Source: Jiangella alba (lineage in GTDB: Bacteria; Actinomycetota; Actinomycetes; Jiangellales; Jiangellaceae). From it: a stretch of 64,000 bases of DNA. The notes below the pieces were generated by a model that worked only from the letters and a program-made list of their open reading frames with translations, had not been told where the DNA came from and did no database searches. The translations under genes and the position numbers were made by a program. Numbering within the stretch: the stretch's first letter is position 1; each line of letters starts with the position of its first letter. Shown one piece after another: positions 1 to 7,922 of the stretch. The stretch is taken from assembly GCF_900106035.1 (NCBI RefSeq), contig NZ_FNUC01000003.1, positions 186,001-250,000 on the forward strand, in the 5' to 3' direction.

Positions 1-1130
1 AACACGTCGCTCTCCGGCGCGCCCTGCTGGCCGAGGATCTCCGCGTCGCGCCAGTACGTGACGCCGCAGTAGTGCCGGCAGCCGGTCGCGCCGCGCATGT
101 CGATGGTGTTGTCGCGCAGCGACACCCGGCGGAACACCTCGGGCATGTTCGAGCTGGCGTAGACGTAGCTGAGGATGCCCGACGAACGCAGCCGGTTGCC
201 GACGACGAAGGTGTCGGTCTGGTTGCGCAACTTCATCGAGCCGCCGGCGGGCGACGCGTCCCAGCCGTCGGCGCGGTTGCCGACGATCGACAGCCGCCGG
301 CTGCCCCACGCGTACAGGCCGTGGTCCTGGCAGAACTGGCAGCCCGACGGCGCCCCGATGCCGGGCGTGCGCCGCCACACGTTGCCGTCGACGACGACCT
401 CGTCGTTGCCCTGGCCGTTGGCGAGGTCGTGGCCCCAGAAGTTGATCGCGGTGCGGAACCAGCCGTCCGGCACCGACGGGTCGAGGTCGGCGGTGGTGCC
501 GAACCAGGAGTCCTTGACGACGGTGAGGCGGGTGCTGTCGGACACGACGCCGCGGCCGGGGTGGGCGCTGTCGCGGAGGAACTCGCAGCCCTCGACGGTG
601 ACGCCGACGGTGTGCCGCAGCAGCACGTACGCGACGCCCCACTCGCTGCCCACGGCCCCGTTGCGGAACGTGCAGTCGCGCAGCGTGACGTCGGTGACGG
701 AGGTGTGGTCGTCGGAGCCGTCCAGTTCGAGGCGGACGTTGTCGAACTCCAGCCCGCTGATGGTGACGTCGCTGAGGTCGTCGTGGGCGAGCGTGACGCC
801 GTCCTCGCCGGAGCCGCGCAGCACCACGCGGGCGCCGTCGGCGGCGGTGTAGTTGCGCCCGGACCGGAACCGGATGGGCCGCTCCAACTGGTAGACGCCG
901 GCGGGGAAGACGACGGTCTGGCCGGGGTCGGCGGCGTCGATGGCGGCCTGGACGGCCTCGGCGTCGCCCTGGGCGGAGGCGAAGAACACGCCGACGTCGA
1001 CGGTCTTCGACGGCGGCTGGCGCACGTCGCGCGGTGCCGTCGAGTCGCCGCCGGGCCAGCCGGGCGCCCAGCCGGTGAGGAGGGTCGCCGCCAGCACCGT
1101 CGCCAGAATGACGCCGAGCGCACGCCGCAA
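1..1130 (-). CDS. Secreted right-handed parallel beta-helix protein (3' end outside window)
   Basis: This exported protein probably acts on, or binds, extracellular polysaccharide; its exact reaction cannot be told. The frame opens at a TTG (1130), ten bases after a GGGAGG ribosome site (1141-1146), and runs without a stop off the left edge, giving about 376 visible residues. The N-terminus is a signal peptide (basic start MRRALGV, then a hydrophobic run ending near TGWAP). It is followed by the pectate-lyase-type opening ASAQGDAEAVQAAIDAA and FPAGVYQ, then many short beta-helix turns (for example TISGLEFDN, LSIVGNRADGW). Paired cysteines (QFCQDHG and GCRHYCG) suggest disulfides. It lies just upstream of rmlB on the same strand. 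The start is inferred because no ATG is available. The family is clear; the substrate is not. Confidence 0.72.
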   Translation of the reverse strand, partial: MRRALGVILATVLAATLLTGWAPGWPGGDSTAPRDVRQPPSKTVDVGVFFASAQGDAEAVQAAIDAADPGQTVVFPAGVYQLERPIRFRSGRNYTAADGARVVLRGSGEDGVTLAHDDLSDVTISGLEFDNVRLELDGSDDHTSVTDVTLRDCTFRNGAVGSEWGVAYVLLRHTVGVTVEGCEFLRDSAHPGRGVVSDSTRLTVVKDSWFGTTADLDPSVPDGWFRTAINFWGHDLANGQGNDEVVVDGNVWRRTPGIGAPSGCQFCQDHGLYAWGSRRLSIVGNRADGWDASPAGGSMKLRNQTDTFVVGNRLRSSGILSYVYASSNMPEVFRRVSLRDNTIDMRGATGCRHYCGVTYWRDAEILGQQGAPESDV

Positions 1131-1203
1131 GTCCTCGCTACCTCCCGATCGACCACAGGGTCGTCTTCGAGTATGCCCCGGCTCGCTGCGGACGAACCCC
1201 CGA

Positions 1204-2178
1204 TCAGCGGTTCTTCAGCGGCTCCCACCACGACCGCCCGCCGCGGTACCAGTCGACCGTCGCGGCCAGCCCGGCGGCGAAGTCCTGCCGCGGCACGTAG
1301 CCCAGCTCGGCGCGGATCTTGCCGTCGTCGACGGAGTAGCGGCGGTCGTGCGCGAGGCGGTCCTCGACGTGGTCGACGCGGTCCCAGCCGGCCCCGCAGG
1401 CGTCCAGCAGCAGGCCGGTGAGCTCTTTGTTCGTCAGCTCGCGGCCGCCGCCGATGTTGTAGATCTCGCCGGACCGGCCGCCCGAGCGGACCAGCTCGAT
1501 GCCCTGGCAGTGGTCGTCGACGTGCAGCCAGTCGCGCACGTTGAGGCCGTCGCCGTACAACGGCACGTTGAGGCCGTCGAGCAGGTTGGTCACGAACAGC
1601 GGGATGACCTTCTCGGGGTACTGGTACGGACCGTAGTTGTTCGAGCAGCGGGTGACCGACACGGGGACGCCGTGGGTGCGGTGGTAGGCGAGCGCGACGA
1701 GGTCGCTGCTCGCCTTGCTGGCGCTGTACGGCGAGTTCGGCGCGAGCAGGTGGTCCTCGGTCCACGAGCCGGACTCGATGGAGCCGTACACCTCGTCGGT
1801 GGAGACGTGCACGAAGCGGTCGACGCCGTGGCGCCGGGCGGCGTCGAGCAGCGTCTGGGTGCCGACGACGTTGGTCTCGACGAACGCGGCCGCGCCCTGG
1901 ATGGAGCGGTCGACGTGGCTCTCGGCGGCGAAGTGGACCACCTGGTCGGCGGCGGCGACGAGCTCGTCGACCAGCCCGGTGTCGAGGATGTCGCCCTTGA
2001 CGAAGGAGAACCGCGGGTGGTCGGTGACGGGCTCGAGGTTGGCCGGGTTGCCGGCGTAGGTGAGTTTGTCGAGCACGACGACGTCGGCGCCGTCGAGGCC
2101 GGGATACGCGCCGGACAGCGCCTGGCGGACGTAGTGCGAGCCGATGAAGCCGGCCCCGCCCGTGATCAACAGCCGCAT
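1204..2178 (-). CDS. rmlB: dTDP-glucose 4,6-dehydratase
   Basis: Catalyses step two of dTDP-L-rhamnose synthesis, converting dTDP-glucose to dTDP-4-keto-6-deoxyglucose with bound NAD+ in the cytoplasm. The 324-residue product is a full-length extended SDR. It shows the Rossmann glycine motif TGGAGFIG (residues 6-13), the dehydratase signature STDEVYG (126-132) and the catalytic pair Y151-xxx-K155 in YSASK. The ATG is preceded by a strong GGAGGGG ribosome site. It is divergent from rmlA with only 48 bp between them, so the two promoters share a short region. The neighbouring rmlA and rmlC and the nearby rmlD make the assignment secure. Confidence 0.96.
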   Translation of the reverse strand: MRLLITGGAGFIGSHYVRQALSGAYPGLDGADVVVLDKLTYAGNPANLEPVTDHPRFSFVKGDILDTGLVDELVAAADQVVHFAAESHVDRSIQGAAAFVETNVVGTQTLLDAARRHGVDRFVHVSTDEVYGSIESGSWTEDHLLAPNSPYSASKASSDLVALAYHRTHGVPVSVTRCSNNYGPYQYPEKVIPLFVTNLLDGLNVPLYGDGLNVRDWLHVDDHCQGIELVRSGGRSGEIYNIGGGRELTNKELTGLLLDACGAGWDRVDHVEDRLAHDRRYSVDDGKIRAELGYVPRQDFAAGLAATVDWYRGGRSWWEPLKNR

Positions 2179-2226
2179 GTCGTCCCCTCCTGGAGCGGTC
2201 CCTTTCGCGGGCTATCGTAGGCGCAC

Positions 2227-3099
2227 ATGCGAGGAATCATCCTGGCGGGCGGCTCGGGAACCCGGCTGCATCCGCTCACCATGGCGGTCAGCAAGCAGAT
2301 GCTCCCGGTCTTCGACAAACCGATGATCTACTACCCGCTGACCACGCTCATGCTGGCCGGCATCCGCGACATCCTCGTCATCACCACGCCGCACGACGCG
2401 CGGCAGTTCACGTCGCTGCTGGGTGACGGCTCCGACCTGGGGTTGTCCATCACCTACGCGCAGCAGCCGAGCCCCGACGGGCTGGCCCAGGCGTTCGTCA
2501 TCGGCGCCGATTTCGTCGGCTCCGAGCACGTCGCGCTCGTTCTCGGCGACAACATCTTCTACGGCGCCGGCCTCGGCACCCAGCTGCGCAAGTACACGGA
2601 GGTCGACGGGGGGCTCGTTTTCGCGCACCACGTCGCCGACCCCACCGCGTACGGCGTCGTCGAGTTCGACGACGACGGCCGGGCCATCAGCCTGGAGGAG
2701 AAGCCGGCGCGGCCGCGCAGCAACTTCGCCGTCCCCGGCCTGTACTTCTACGACAGCGACGTCGTCGAGATCGCCCGCGGCCTGACCCCGTCGGCGCGCG
2801 GCGAGCTGGAGATCACCGACGTCAACCGCACCTACCTCGACCGCGGCGCCCTGCACGTCGAGGTGCTGCCGCGCGGCACCGCCTGGCTCGACACCGGCAC
2901 GTTCGACAACCTCATGGCCGCCGGCGAGTACGTCCGCGTCATCGAGGCGCGGCAGGGCCAGAAGATCGGCTGCCCCGAGGAGGTGTCCTGGCGCATGGGC
3001 TTCATCGACGACGACCAGCTGCGGGCCCGCGGCGAGGCGCTGGCGAAGTCCGGCTACGGCGACTACCTCGTCGGCCTGCTCGACGGCGCGCCGGCGTGA
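2227..3099 (+). CDS. rmlA: Glucose-1-phosphate thymidylyltransferase
   Basis: First enzyme of the dTDP-rhamnose pathway: glucose-1-phosphate plus dTTP gives dTDP-glucose and pyrophosphate. The 290 residues match the short (RmlA/RfbA) class. Visible motifs are the nucleotide-binding start [13 protein letters not shown], the conserved [17 protein letters not shown] segment, the metal-binding LGDN (D108) and LDTGT. No Shine-Dalgarno is seen. Instead a -10-like TATCGT (2213-2218) ends eight bases before the ATG, so the message may be nearly leaderless. Its stop overlaps the rmlC start by four bases (GTGA), indicating a co-translated operon. Confidence 0.96.
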   Translation: MRGIILAGGSGTRLHPLTMAVSKQMLPVFDKPMIYYPLTTLMLAGIRDILVITTPHDARQFTSLLGDGSDLGLSITYAQQPSPDGLAQAFVIGADFVGSEHVALVLGDNIFYGAGLGTQLRKYTEVDGGLVFAHHVADPTAYGVVEFDDDGRAISLEEKPARPRSNFAVPGLYFYDSDVVEIARGLTPSARGELEITDVNRTYLDRGALHVEVLPRGTAWLDTGTFDNLMAAGEYVRVIEARQGQKIGCPEEVSWRMGFIDDDQLRARGEALAKSGYGDYLVGLLDGAPA

Positions 3100-3725
3100 G
3101 CGGGCCGGCGATCGAGCCGCTGTCCGTGCCCGGCTCGTGGGTCGTCACGCCGCCGCAGTTCGGCGACGACCGCGGCGTGTTCCTCGAGTCGTTCCGCGGC
3201 GACCTGCTGGCGCCGCATGTCGGCCACCGCCCCGACATCGTCCAGACCAACCTGTCGGTCTCGGCCGCCGGGGTGCTGCGCGGCCTGCACTTCGCCGACG
3301 TCCCGCCCAGTCAGGCCAAGTACGTCACGTGCGTCAGCGGGGCCGTCCTCGACGTCGTGGTCGACCTCCGGGTCGGGTCGCCGACGTTCGGCGCCTGGGA
3401 CTCCGTACTGCTCGACGACGCCGACCGGCGGGCCGTGTACGTGGCGGAAGGGCTCGGGCACGCGTTCCTGTCGCTGGCCGGCGGGTCGGCCGTCATGTAC
3501 CTGTGCACGGCGCCGTACGCGCCCGGCCGCGAGCACGGCGTCGACCCGCTCGACCCCGAGCTGGGCATCGACTGGCCCACGACGGACCGCGAGGGCCGGC
3601 CGCTCACCCCGATCCTGTCCGAGAAGGACCGCGCGGCACCGTCGCTGGCCGAAGCGCGGGAGGCCGGGCTGCTGCCGGACTACGCGGAAACAAAGCAGTT
3701 CTACGCGGGGCTCGCGGCACAGTAA
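3096..3725 (+). CDS. rmlC: dTDP-4-dehydrorhamnose 3,5-epimerase
   Basis: Third enzyme of dTDP-rhamnose synthesis, epimerising C3 and C5 of the 4-keto-6-deoxy sugar. The 209-residue cupin shows DDRGVFLES, the catalytic-histidine segment VLRGLHF (H65), the GHAFLSL strand (from 121) and the conserved tyrosine region AVMYLC (Y135). It starts at a GTG overlapping the rmlA stop. The C-terminal 40 residues are a charged tail after the [10 protein letters not shown] segment typical of the family. A small GC hairpin directly follows the stop. Confidence 0.94.
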   Translation: MSGPAIEPLSVPGSWVVTPPQFGDDRGVFLESFRGDLLAPHVGHRPDIVQTNLSVSAAGVLRGLHFADVPPSQAKYVTCVSGAVLDVVVDLRVGSPTFGAWDSVLLDDADRRAVYVAEGLGHAFLSLAGGSAVMYLCTAPYAPGREHGVDPLDPELGIDWPTTDREGRPLTPILSEKDRAAPSLAEAREAGLLPDYAETKQFYAGLAAQ

Positions 3726-3730
3726 CGTCG

Positions 3731-3746
3731 GCGGGGAATCCCCCGC
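3731..3746 (+). terminator. Short GC hairpin after rmlC
   Basis: A six-base stem GCGGGG/CCCCGC with loop AATC begins five bases after the rmlC stop codon and 20 bases before the next start. There is no T tract, so it may be only a partial terminator or an RNA-stability hairpin that lowers expression of the next gene. Confidence 0.3.
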
Positions 3747-3765
3747 CTGCCGACAGGAGTCCTCG

Positions 3766-6051
3766 GTGCCCGAGCCCGCCGCCCAGCCCCTGCTCGCCTC
3801 CGCGTCCCGCGCCGTGCACCAGCTGCGCGACCTCGGCGACCCGCTGCCGGCGGAGGTCACCGCCCGGCTGGCCGAGCCGGCCTCGGCCGCCGAGATCGAG
3901 GCGCTGCTGCGTCCGCACGTGCTGGTCGAGGTGAGCGTCGACGAGCATGCCGGCACGGTCACCCGGCCCGGCGCCGCGCCGCCGCGGCTGGTCCAGCACG
4001 GCTGGACCAGCTTCCTGGTCCGGGTCGCGAACCCGCACCGCATCGAGGGACGGCTCGACGGCACCACGCCCGGCGTGTACGGCGTCATCGACCACCGCAG
4101 CCACTCCGCCCGCATCGCGCTGCCCGACACCCTCGACAGCGTGCCGCGCATCAAGGACGCCTGGCTGCAGTCGCGGCTGGCGACGTCCGGCGAGCTGTCC
4201 GGGCTGGAGGCCGAGTACCACGTCATCAGCGTGTACAGCCGCGACGGCGGCCGTCGCACCGCCGACCTGGCGTTCACCATGGCGGTCGAGGACCGGCCGC
4301 CGAGCCTCACCCGCCCGCCGGGCAACCGCGCCGCCATCGAGATGATGATGACCGCCACGGCGTACGCCGCGACCCTCGAGTTCGACAGCCGGCCGGCGCG
4401 GGAGATCCGCCTCGACGTCCGCGAGCCCGACGGCGCCAGCAGCATGGCCGCCGTCACCGTCCGCGACGCCCGCGGCCGGTCGTACCCGTCGACGGCGATG
4501 CGGCTGGCGCCGGACATGTTCTTCCACGAGCACGTGTACCGCGCCACCGGCGAGGTCGTCGTCCTGCCCGACGGCGACTACGAGATCTCCGTGCGGCGCG
4601 GGCCGGAGTACCGCGAGGCCACCCGGGCCGTCCGCGTCGAGCCCGGCACCGACGCCGTCGAGTTGCGGCTGGACCGCTGGGTCGACCCCGCCGCGCGCGG
4701 CTACTACTCGGGCGACCCGCACATCCACGCCGGCGGCTGCTCGCACTACAACGTGCCGAGCGAGGGCGTCACGCCGGAGACGATGATCCGGCACGTCCGC
4801 GGCGAGGGCCTGTGGCTGGGCAGCGTGCTGACCTGGGGACCCTGCTACTACCACCAGAAGCAGTTCTTCAGCGGCGCGTCGATCAGCCCGCCGGCGCTGC
4901 TGGAGAACGAGGCCATGCAGCAGGCGCAGGGCATGACGTGGTCGCCGCGGCCCACCGACCGCGACGACGAGAGCGCGCTGCGCTACGACGTCGAGGTGTC
5001 CGGCTTCCCGTCCAGCCACTCCGGGCACGTCATCCTGCTCGGGCTGACCGACCAGGACTACCCCGGCACGCGGCTGATCGAGGACTGGCCGTCGTGGAAC
5101 CTCCCGATCATGCGGTGGGGGCAGGCCCAGGGTGCGCTGACGGGGTACGCGCACTGCGGGCTCGGGCTCGACGCCGGCACCGACGAGTTGCCGAACCACG
5201 TCGTGCCCGGGTTCCAGTCCATCGGGTCCAACGAGATCATCGTCGACGTCCCGCTCGGCTCCGCCGACTTCCAGGCCGGCGCCGAGGTGGCGCCCGCGGC
5301 CGAGCTGAACGTCTGGTACCACCTGCTCAACGTCGGCTACCGCACGCTCATGCTGGGCGAGACCGACTACCCGTGCATCTACGACGACGGCCCGGGCGTC
5401 GGGCGCACGTACGTCCGGCTGCCGTCGCCGCCGCGGGGGCCGCAGGCGCTGGAGGCGTGGCTGGGCGGTCTTCGCGAGGGCGCGTCGTACTTCGGCGACG
5501 GCCGCAGCCACGTGTTCGACCTCGCCGTCGACGGCGACGGCGCGCGCGAGCAGCGGGTGGCCGAGCCGGGACCGGTCCGGGTGACGGCGACCGTCGCCGC
5601 CTGGCTGCCCGAGACCCCGCCACCGCCGCCCGAGCCGGGCCGGCCCGCGTACAGCGCGCCGGTCGGGTGGCACCTCGAGCGGGCCCGCCTCGACGGCGGC
5701 CGCGAGGTGCTGCTGGAACTCGTGGTGAACGGCTACGCCGTGGCGTCGCAGCGGGTGCTCGCCGACGGCGCCGAGCGGGAGGTCGCGTTCGACGTCACGC
5801 TGGAACGCTCGTCGTGGGTGGCGCTGCGCATCCTGCCGAGCGTGCACACCCAGCCGATCTTCGTCGAGGCCGGCGGCCGCCCGATCCGCGCCTCGAAGCG
5901 CAGCGCCCAGTGGCTGCACGACTCCGTCGACGCCCTGTGGACGGCCAAGTCCGGGTTCGTGCGCGAGGCGGAACGGGCCGAGGCACGGGCGGCGTACGAC
6001 CAGGCGCAGGCGATCTACCTGGGCCGACGCGACGAATCCGAGGTGGACTGA
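3766..6051 (+). CDS. CehA/McbA-family metallohydrolase with PHP-like domain
   Basis: A 761-residue protein whose central part resembles the CehA/McbA metallohydrolases (PHP superfamily), a group named after carbamate-degrading enzymes but mostly of unknown substrate. The start is GTG 3766, six bases after an AGGAGT site; the frame stays open further upstream but there overlaps rmlC. The first roughly 310 residues are beta-rich and unassigned. Metal-ligand motifs follow: GDPHIHAGG (near 316), a long insert, YAHCGLG (near 460) and LGETDYPCIYD (near 530). The C-terminal 200 residues form a beta-sandwich-like region. No signal peptide is evident. It sits between rmlABC and rmlD and overlaps the next small gene by one base (TGATG). 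A role in sugar or envelope metabolism is an inference from context only. Confidence 0.72.
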   Translation: MPEPAAQPLLASASRAVHQLRDLGDPLPAEVTARLAEPASAAEIEALLRPHVLVEVSVDEHAGTVTRPGAAPPRLVQHGWTSFLVRVANPHRIEGRLDGTTPGVYGVIDHRSHSARIALPDTLDSVPRIKDAWLQSRLATSGELSGLEAEYHVISVYSRDGGRRTADLAFTMAVEDRPPSLTRPPGNRAAIEMMMTATAYAATLEFDSRPAREIRLDVREPDGASSMAAVTVRDARGRSYPSTAMRLAPDMFFHEHVYRATGEVVVLPDGDYEISVRRGPEYREATRAVRVEPGTDAVELRLDRWVDPAARGYYSGDPHIHAGGCSHYNVPSEGVTPETMIRHVRGEGLWLGSVLTWGPCYYHQKQFFSGASISPPALLENEAMQQAQGMTWSPRPTDRDDESALRYDVEVSGFPSSHSGHVILLGLTDQDYPGTRLIEDWPSWNLPIMRWGQAQGALTGYAHCGLGLDAGTDELPNHVVPGFQSIGSNEIIVDVPLGSADFQAGAEVAPAAELNVWYHLLNVGYRTLMLGETDYPCIYDDGPGVGRTYVRLPSPPRGPQALEAWLGGLREGASYFGDGRSHVFDLAVDGDGAREQRVAEPGPVRVTATVAAWLPETPPPPPEPGRPAYSAPVGWHLERARLDGGREVLLELVVNGYAVASQRVLADGAEREVAFDVTLERSSWVALRILPSVHTQPIFVEAGGRPIRASKRSAQWLHDSVDALWTAKSGFVREAERAEARAAYDQAQAIYLGRRDESEVD

Positions 6052-6428
6052 TGAACCACTGCTGCGCTCCGGTCGACACCGCGGCCCCGATCGCCGTCAC
6101 CATCAACCCGGAGGCGCGGGTGAACGTCGCCCGCACCGCCACGCGCCTCGGTGAACTGGCGCCGGGTGAGTGGCACCCCGTCGACGTCACCATCGTCAAC
6201 GACGGCTACGTGACCGGCCCGCTGACCATCGAGAGCGCCCCGGTGCCCGGCGTCGAGCTGGACCTCCCGGTGCACGTGCTCACCGGCGAGCCGCGTCAGG
6301 AGGGCGGCATCCGGGTCCGCTTCGACGCGCCCGCCACCGTCGACGTCACGCTGACGTTCCGGGCGCTGGAGGCGCTCGGGGGCCTGGCGCAGCACAGCAC
6401 GATCAGCCTGCTGCTGCGCTCGTCCTAG
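6051..6428 (+). CDS. Small beta-rich protein of unknown function
   Basis: A 125-residue product, not recognised. It begins MNHCCAP with adjacent cysteines at 4-5. It then reads as alternating strands (VDVTIVNDGYVTGPLTIES, VELDLPVHVLTG), suggesting one immunoglobulin- or NEAT-like beta-sandwich without a signal peptide or membrane segment. Its ATG overlaps the stop of the CehA-like metallohydrolase, so the two are translationally coupled and probably work together, perhaps as an accessory subunit. Codon use is typical of the window. Confidence 0.6.
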   Translation: MNHCCAPVDTAAPIAVTINPEARVNVARTATRLGELAPGEWHPVDVTIVNDGYVTGPLTIESAPVPGVELDLPVHVLTGEPRQEGGIRVRFDAPATVDVTLTFRALEALGGLAQHSTISLLLRSS

Positions 6429-6481
6429 CGCACGCGCGCTGCAGCCGTCGGCCTCCGCAGGTCAGCGGTTGTCTTCGGTCC

Positions 6482-6610
6482 CTTTGCAATGAGCACCGAT
6501 ACGCACCACCCGCGGGTCGGCGCCGGTCGGGGCGCGACGTCCCGCCGGCGCGTGCCGGCACGCGCCGGCGGCAGTCCATCCGGTGGTGCGTATTGGTGCT
6601 CATTGCAAAG
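6482..6610. repeat. 129-bp element bounded by 29-bp inverted repeats around a 28-bp palindrome
   Basis: The left arm (6482-6510, beginning CTTTGCAATGAGCACC) and the right arm (6582-6610) are inverted copies with one mismatch, which would be a G-U wobble in RNA. Between them lies a perfect 28-bp palindrome (6543-6570) made of CGCCGGCGCGTGCC and its complement. As RNA this would form a very large stem-loop. It lies between the convergent 125-residue gene and rmlD, so it may act as a bidirectional terminator, or it may be a MITE-like element. No target-site duplication was found by eye. Confidence 0.75.
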
Positions 6611-7019
6611 CGTGCGGTACCGGTACCTGAGCTGGGGCGTGGCGATGCTCCCGGTCAGTCGCGGGGGAGGACGGCGGGGGCGGCTTCCGCCAGGGCCTCG
6701 TCCTACGGGTGCGGCGGTGCCAGTCGATCCGGTGGTGCGTCTTGGTGCTCATTGCAAAGCGTGCGGTACCGGTACCTGAGCTGGCGCGTGGCGATGCTCC
6801 CGGTCAGTCGCGGGGGAGGACGGCGGGGGCGGCTTCCGCCAGGGCCTCGTCCTACGGGTGCGGCGGCGTCAGTCGATCCGGTGGTGCGTATTGGTGCTCA
6901 TTGCAAAGCGTGCGGTACCCCCACCTGAGCTGGGGCGCGGCGGCGCGTCCGGGTCAGCCGCGGGGGAGCACGACGGGCGCGGCTTCCGCCAGTGCCTCGT
7001 CCCACGGGCGTAGCGGCGC
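6573..7019. repeat. Three tandem copies of a 149-bp unit including the rmlD 3' end
   Basis: Units at 6573-6721, 6722-6870 and 6871-7019 align with a constant 149-bp period. Each starts with the 29-bp GGTGGTGCG...CATTGCAAAG element (6582, 6731, 6880), continues through a GGTACC-containing stretch and ends in sequence homologous to the rmlD C-terminus. The third copy contains the real rmlD end. In the first two, on the minus strand, the matching codons read DEALAEAAPAVLPRD then a stop, and the rmlD tryptophan codon before them is TAG. Units 1 and 2 are almost identical to each other, while unit 3 has diverged more. Confidence 0.8.
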
Positions 7020-7802
7020 CAGTCCGGCCCGGGCCCAGCCGTCGTGGCCGAGCACGGAGTAGGCGGGGCGCGGCGCCGGGCGCGGGAACCTGTCCGTCGT
7101 GGTGGGGCGCACGCGCTCGGGGTCGAGGCCGAGCTGGGCGAACACCGCCCGGGCCAGCCCGCACCACGTCGTCTCGCCGCTGTTCGTCGCGTGGTAGACG
7201 CCGGCCGGCGCGCCGGCGCGGGCCAGTTCGACCAGCCGGGTCGCCACGTCCATCGACCACGTCGGCTGGCCGCGCTGGTCGTCGACGACGTCGAGGGTGT
7301 CGCGGTCGGCGGCGAGCCGGGCCATCGTCTTGACGAAGTTGCCGCCGTGCTCGCCGTACAGCCAGGCGGTGCGCACCACGTACCCCGCGCCGGGCAGCGC
7401 CGACAGCACCGCCCGCTCACCGGCCAGCTTGCTGCGTCCGTACGCCGACCGGGGCGCGGTGGGCGCGTCCTCGGGGTACGGCGACGTGGCGGCGCCGTCG
7501 AACACGTAGTCGGTGGAGACGTGCACCAGCCGGGCGCCGTGCCGGGCGCACGCCGCGGCCAGGTGCGCCGGGCCGTCGCCGTTGACCGCCGTGGCCGCCG
7601 CCTCGGCCGTCTCGGCGCCGTCGACGTCGGTCCAGGCCGCGGTGTTGACCACGACGTCATGACCGCGGACGGCGTCGTCGGCCGCGGCGGCGTCGGTGAT
7701 GTCGAGCTGCGCCCGGCCCAGCGCCGTGACCTCGGCGCCGTCCAGCACCGTCGCGACGTCGCGGCCCAGCATGCCTGCCGCGCCCGTGATCAACCATCGC
7801 AC
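6954..7802 (-). CDS. rmlD: dTDP-4-dehydrorhamnose reductase
   Basis: Final step of dTDP-L-rhamnose synthesis: NAD(P)H-dependent reduction of the 4-keto group. The 282-residue SDR protein shows the glycine motif TGAAGMLG (6-13), NTAAWTDVD, STDYVFDG (from 96) and the catalytic Y121-xxx-K125 in YGRSK. The GTG start has a GGGAGG site seven bases upstream; the frame remains open far upstream but has no support there. It is divergent from the large glycosyltransferase (120-bp gap). Its last 65 or so bases are part of the tandem 149-bp repeat, so the C-terminus (DEALAEAAPVVLPRG) has been duplicated downstream. Confidence 0.93.
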   Translation of the reverse strand: MRWLITGAAGMLGRDVATVLDGAEVTALGRAQLDITDAAAADDAVRGHDVVVNTAAWTDVDGAETAEAAATAVNGDGPAHLAAACARHGARLVHVSTDYVFDGAATSPYPEDAPTAPRSAYGRSKLAGERAVLSALPGAGYVVRTAWLYGEHGGNFVKTMARLAADRDTLDVVDDQRGQPTWSMDVATRLVELARAGAPAGVYHATNSGETTWCGLARAVFAQLGLDPERVRPTTTDRFPRPAPRPAYSVLGHDGWARAGLAPLRPWDEALAEAAPVVLPRG

Positions 7803-7922
7803 TTGGGCACCTCCCGGCCTCGTCGAGCGTCTAAGATACCGAGCGTCCGAATGCGTCCGATGCACTTGGGTCCGAATGGCCTGGGGCACCAGGGTCATGA
7901 TCGTTCCCGAGGAGTTCTTCGC

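Noticed and set aside
72..1421. 449-codon plus-strand frame at the left edge
   Set aside because: Antisense to the beta-helix gene and rmlB; codon positions do not fit the third-position GC bias.
6869..7660. Short frames starting MSTNTHHR in the repeat units
   Set aside because: The ATG lies within the 29-bp repeat element and reads into the antisense of rmlD in a wrong frame; a repeat by-product, not a gene.
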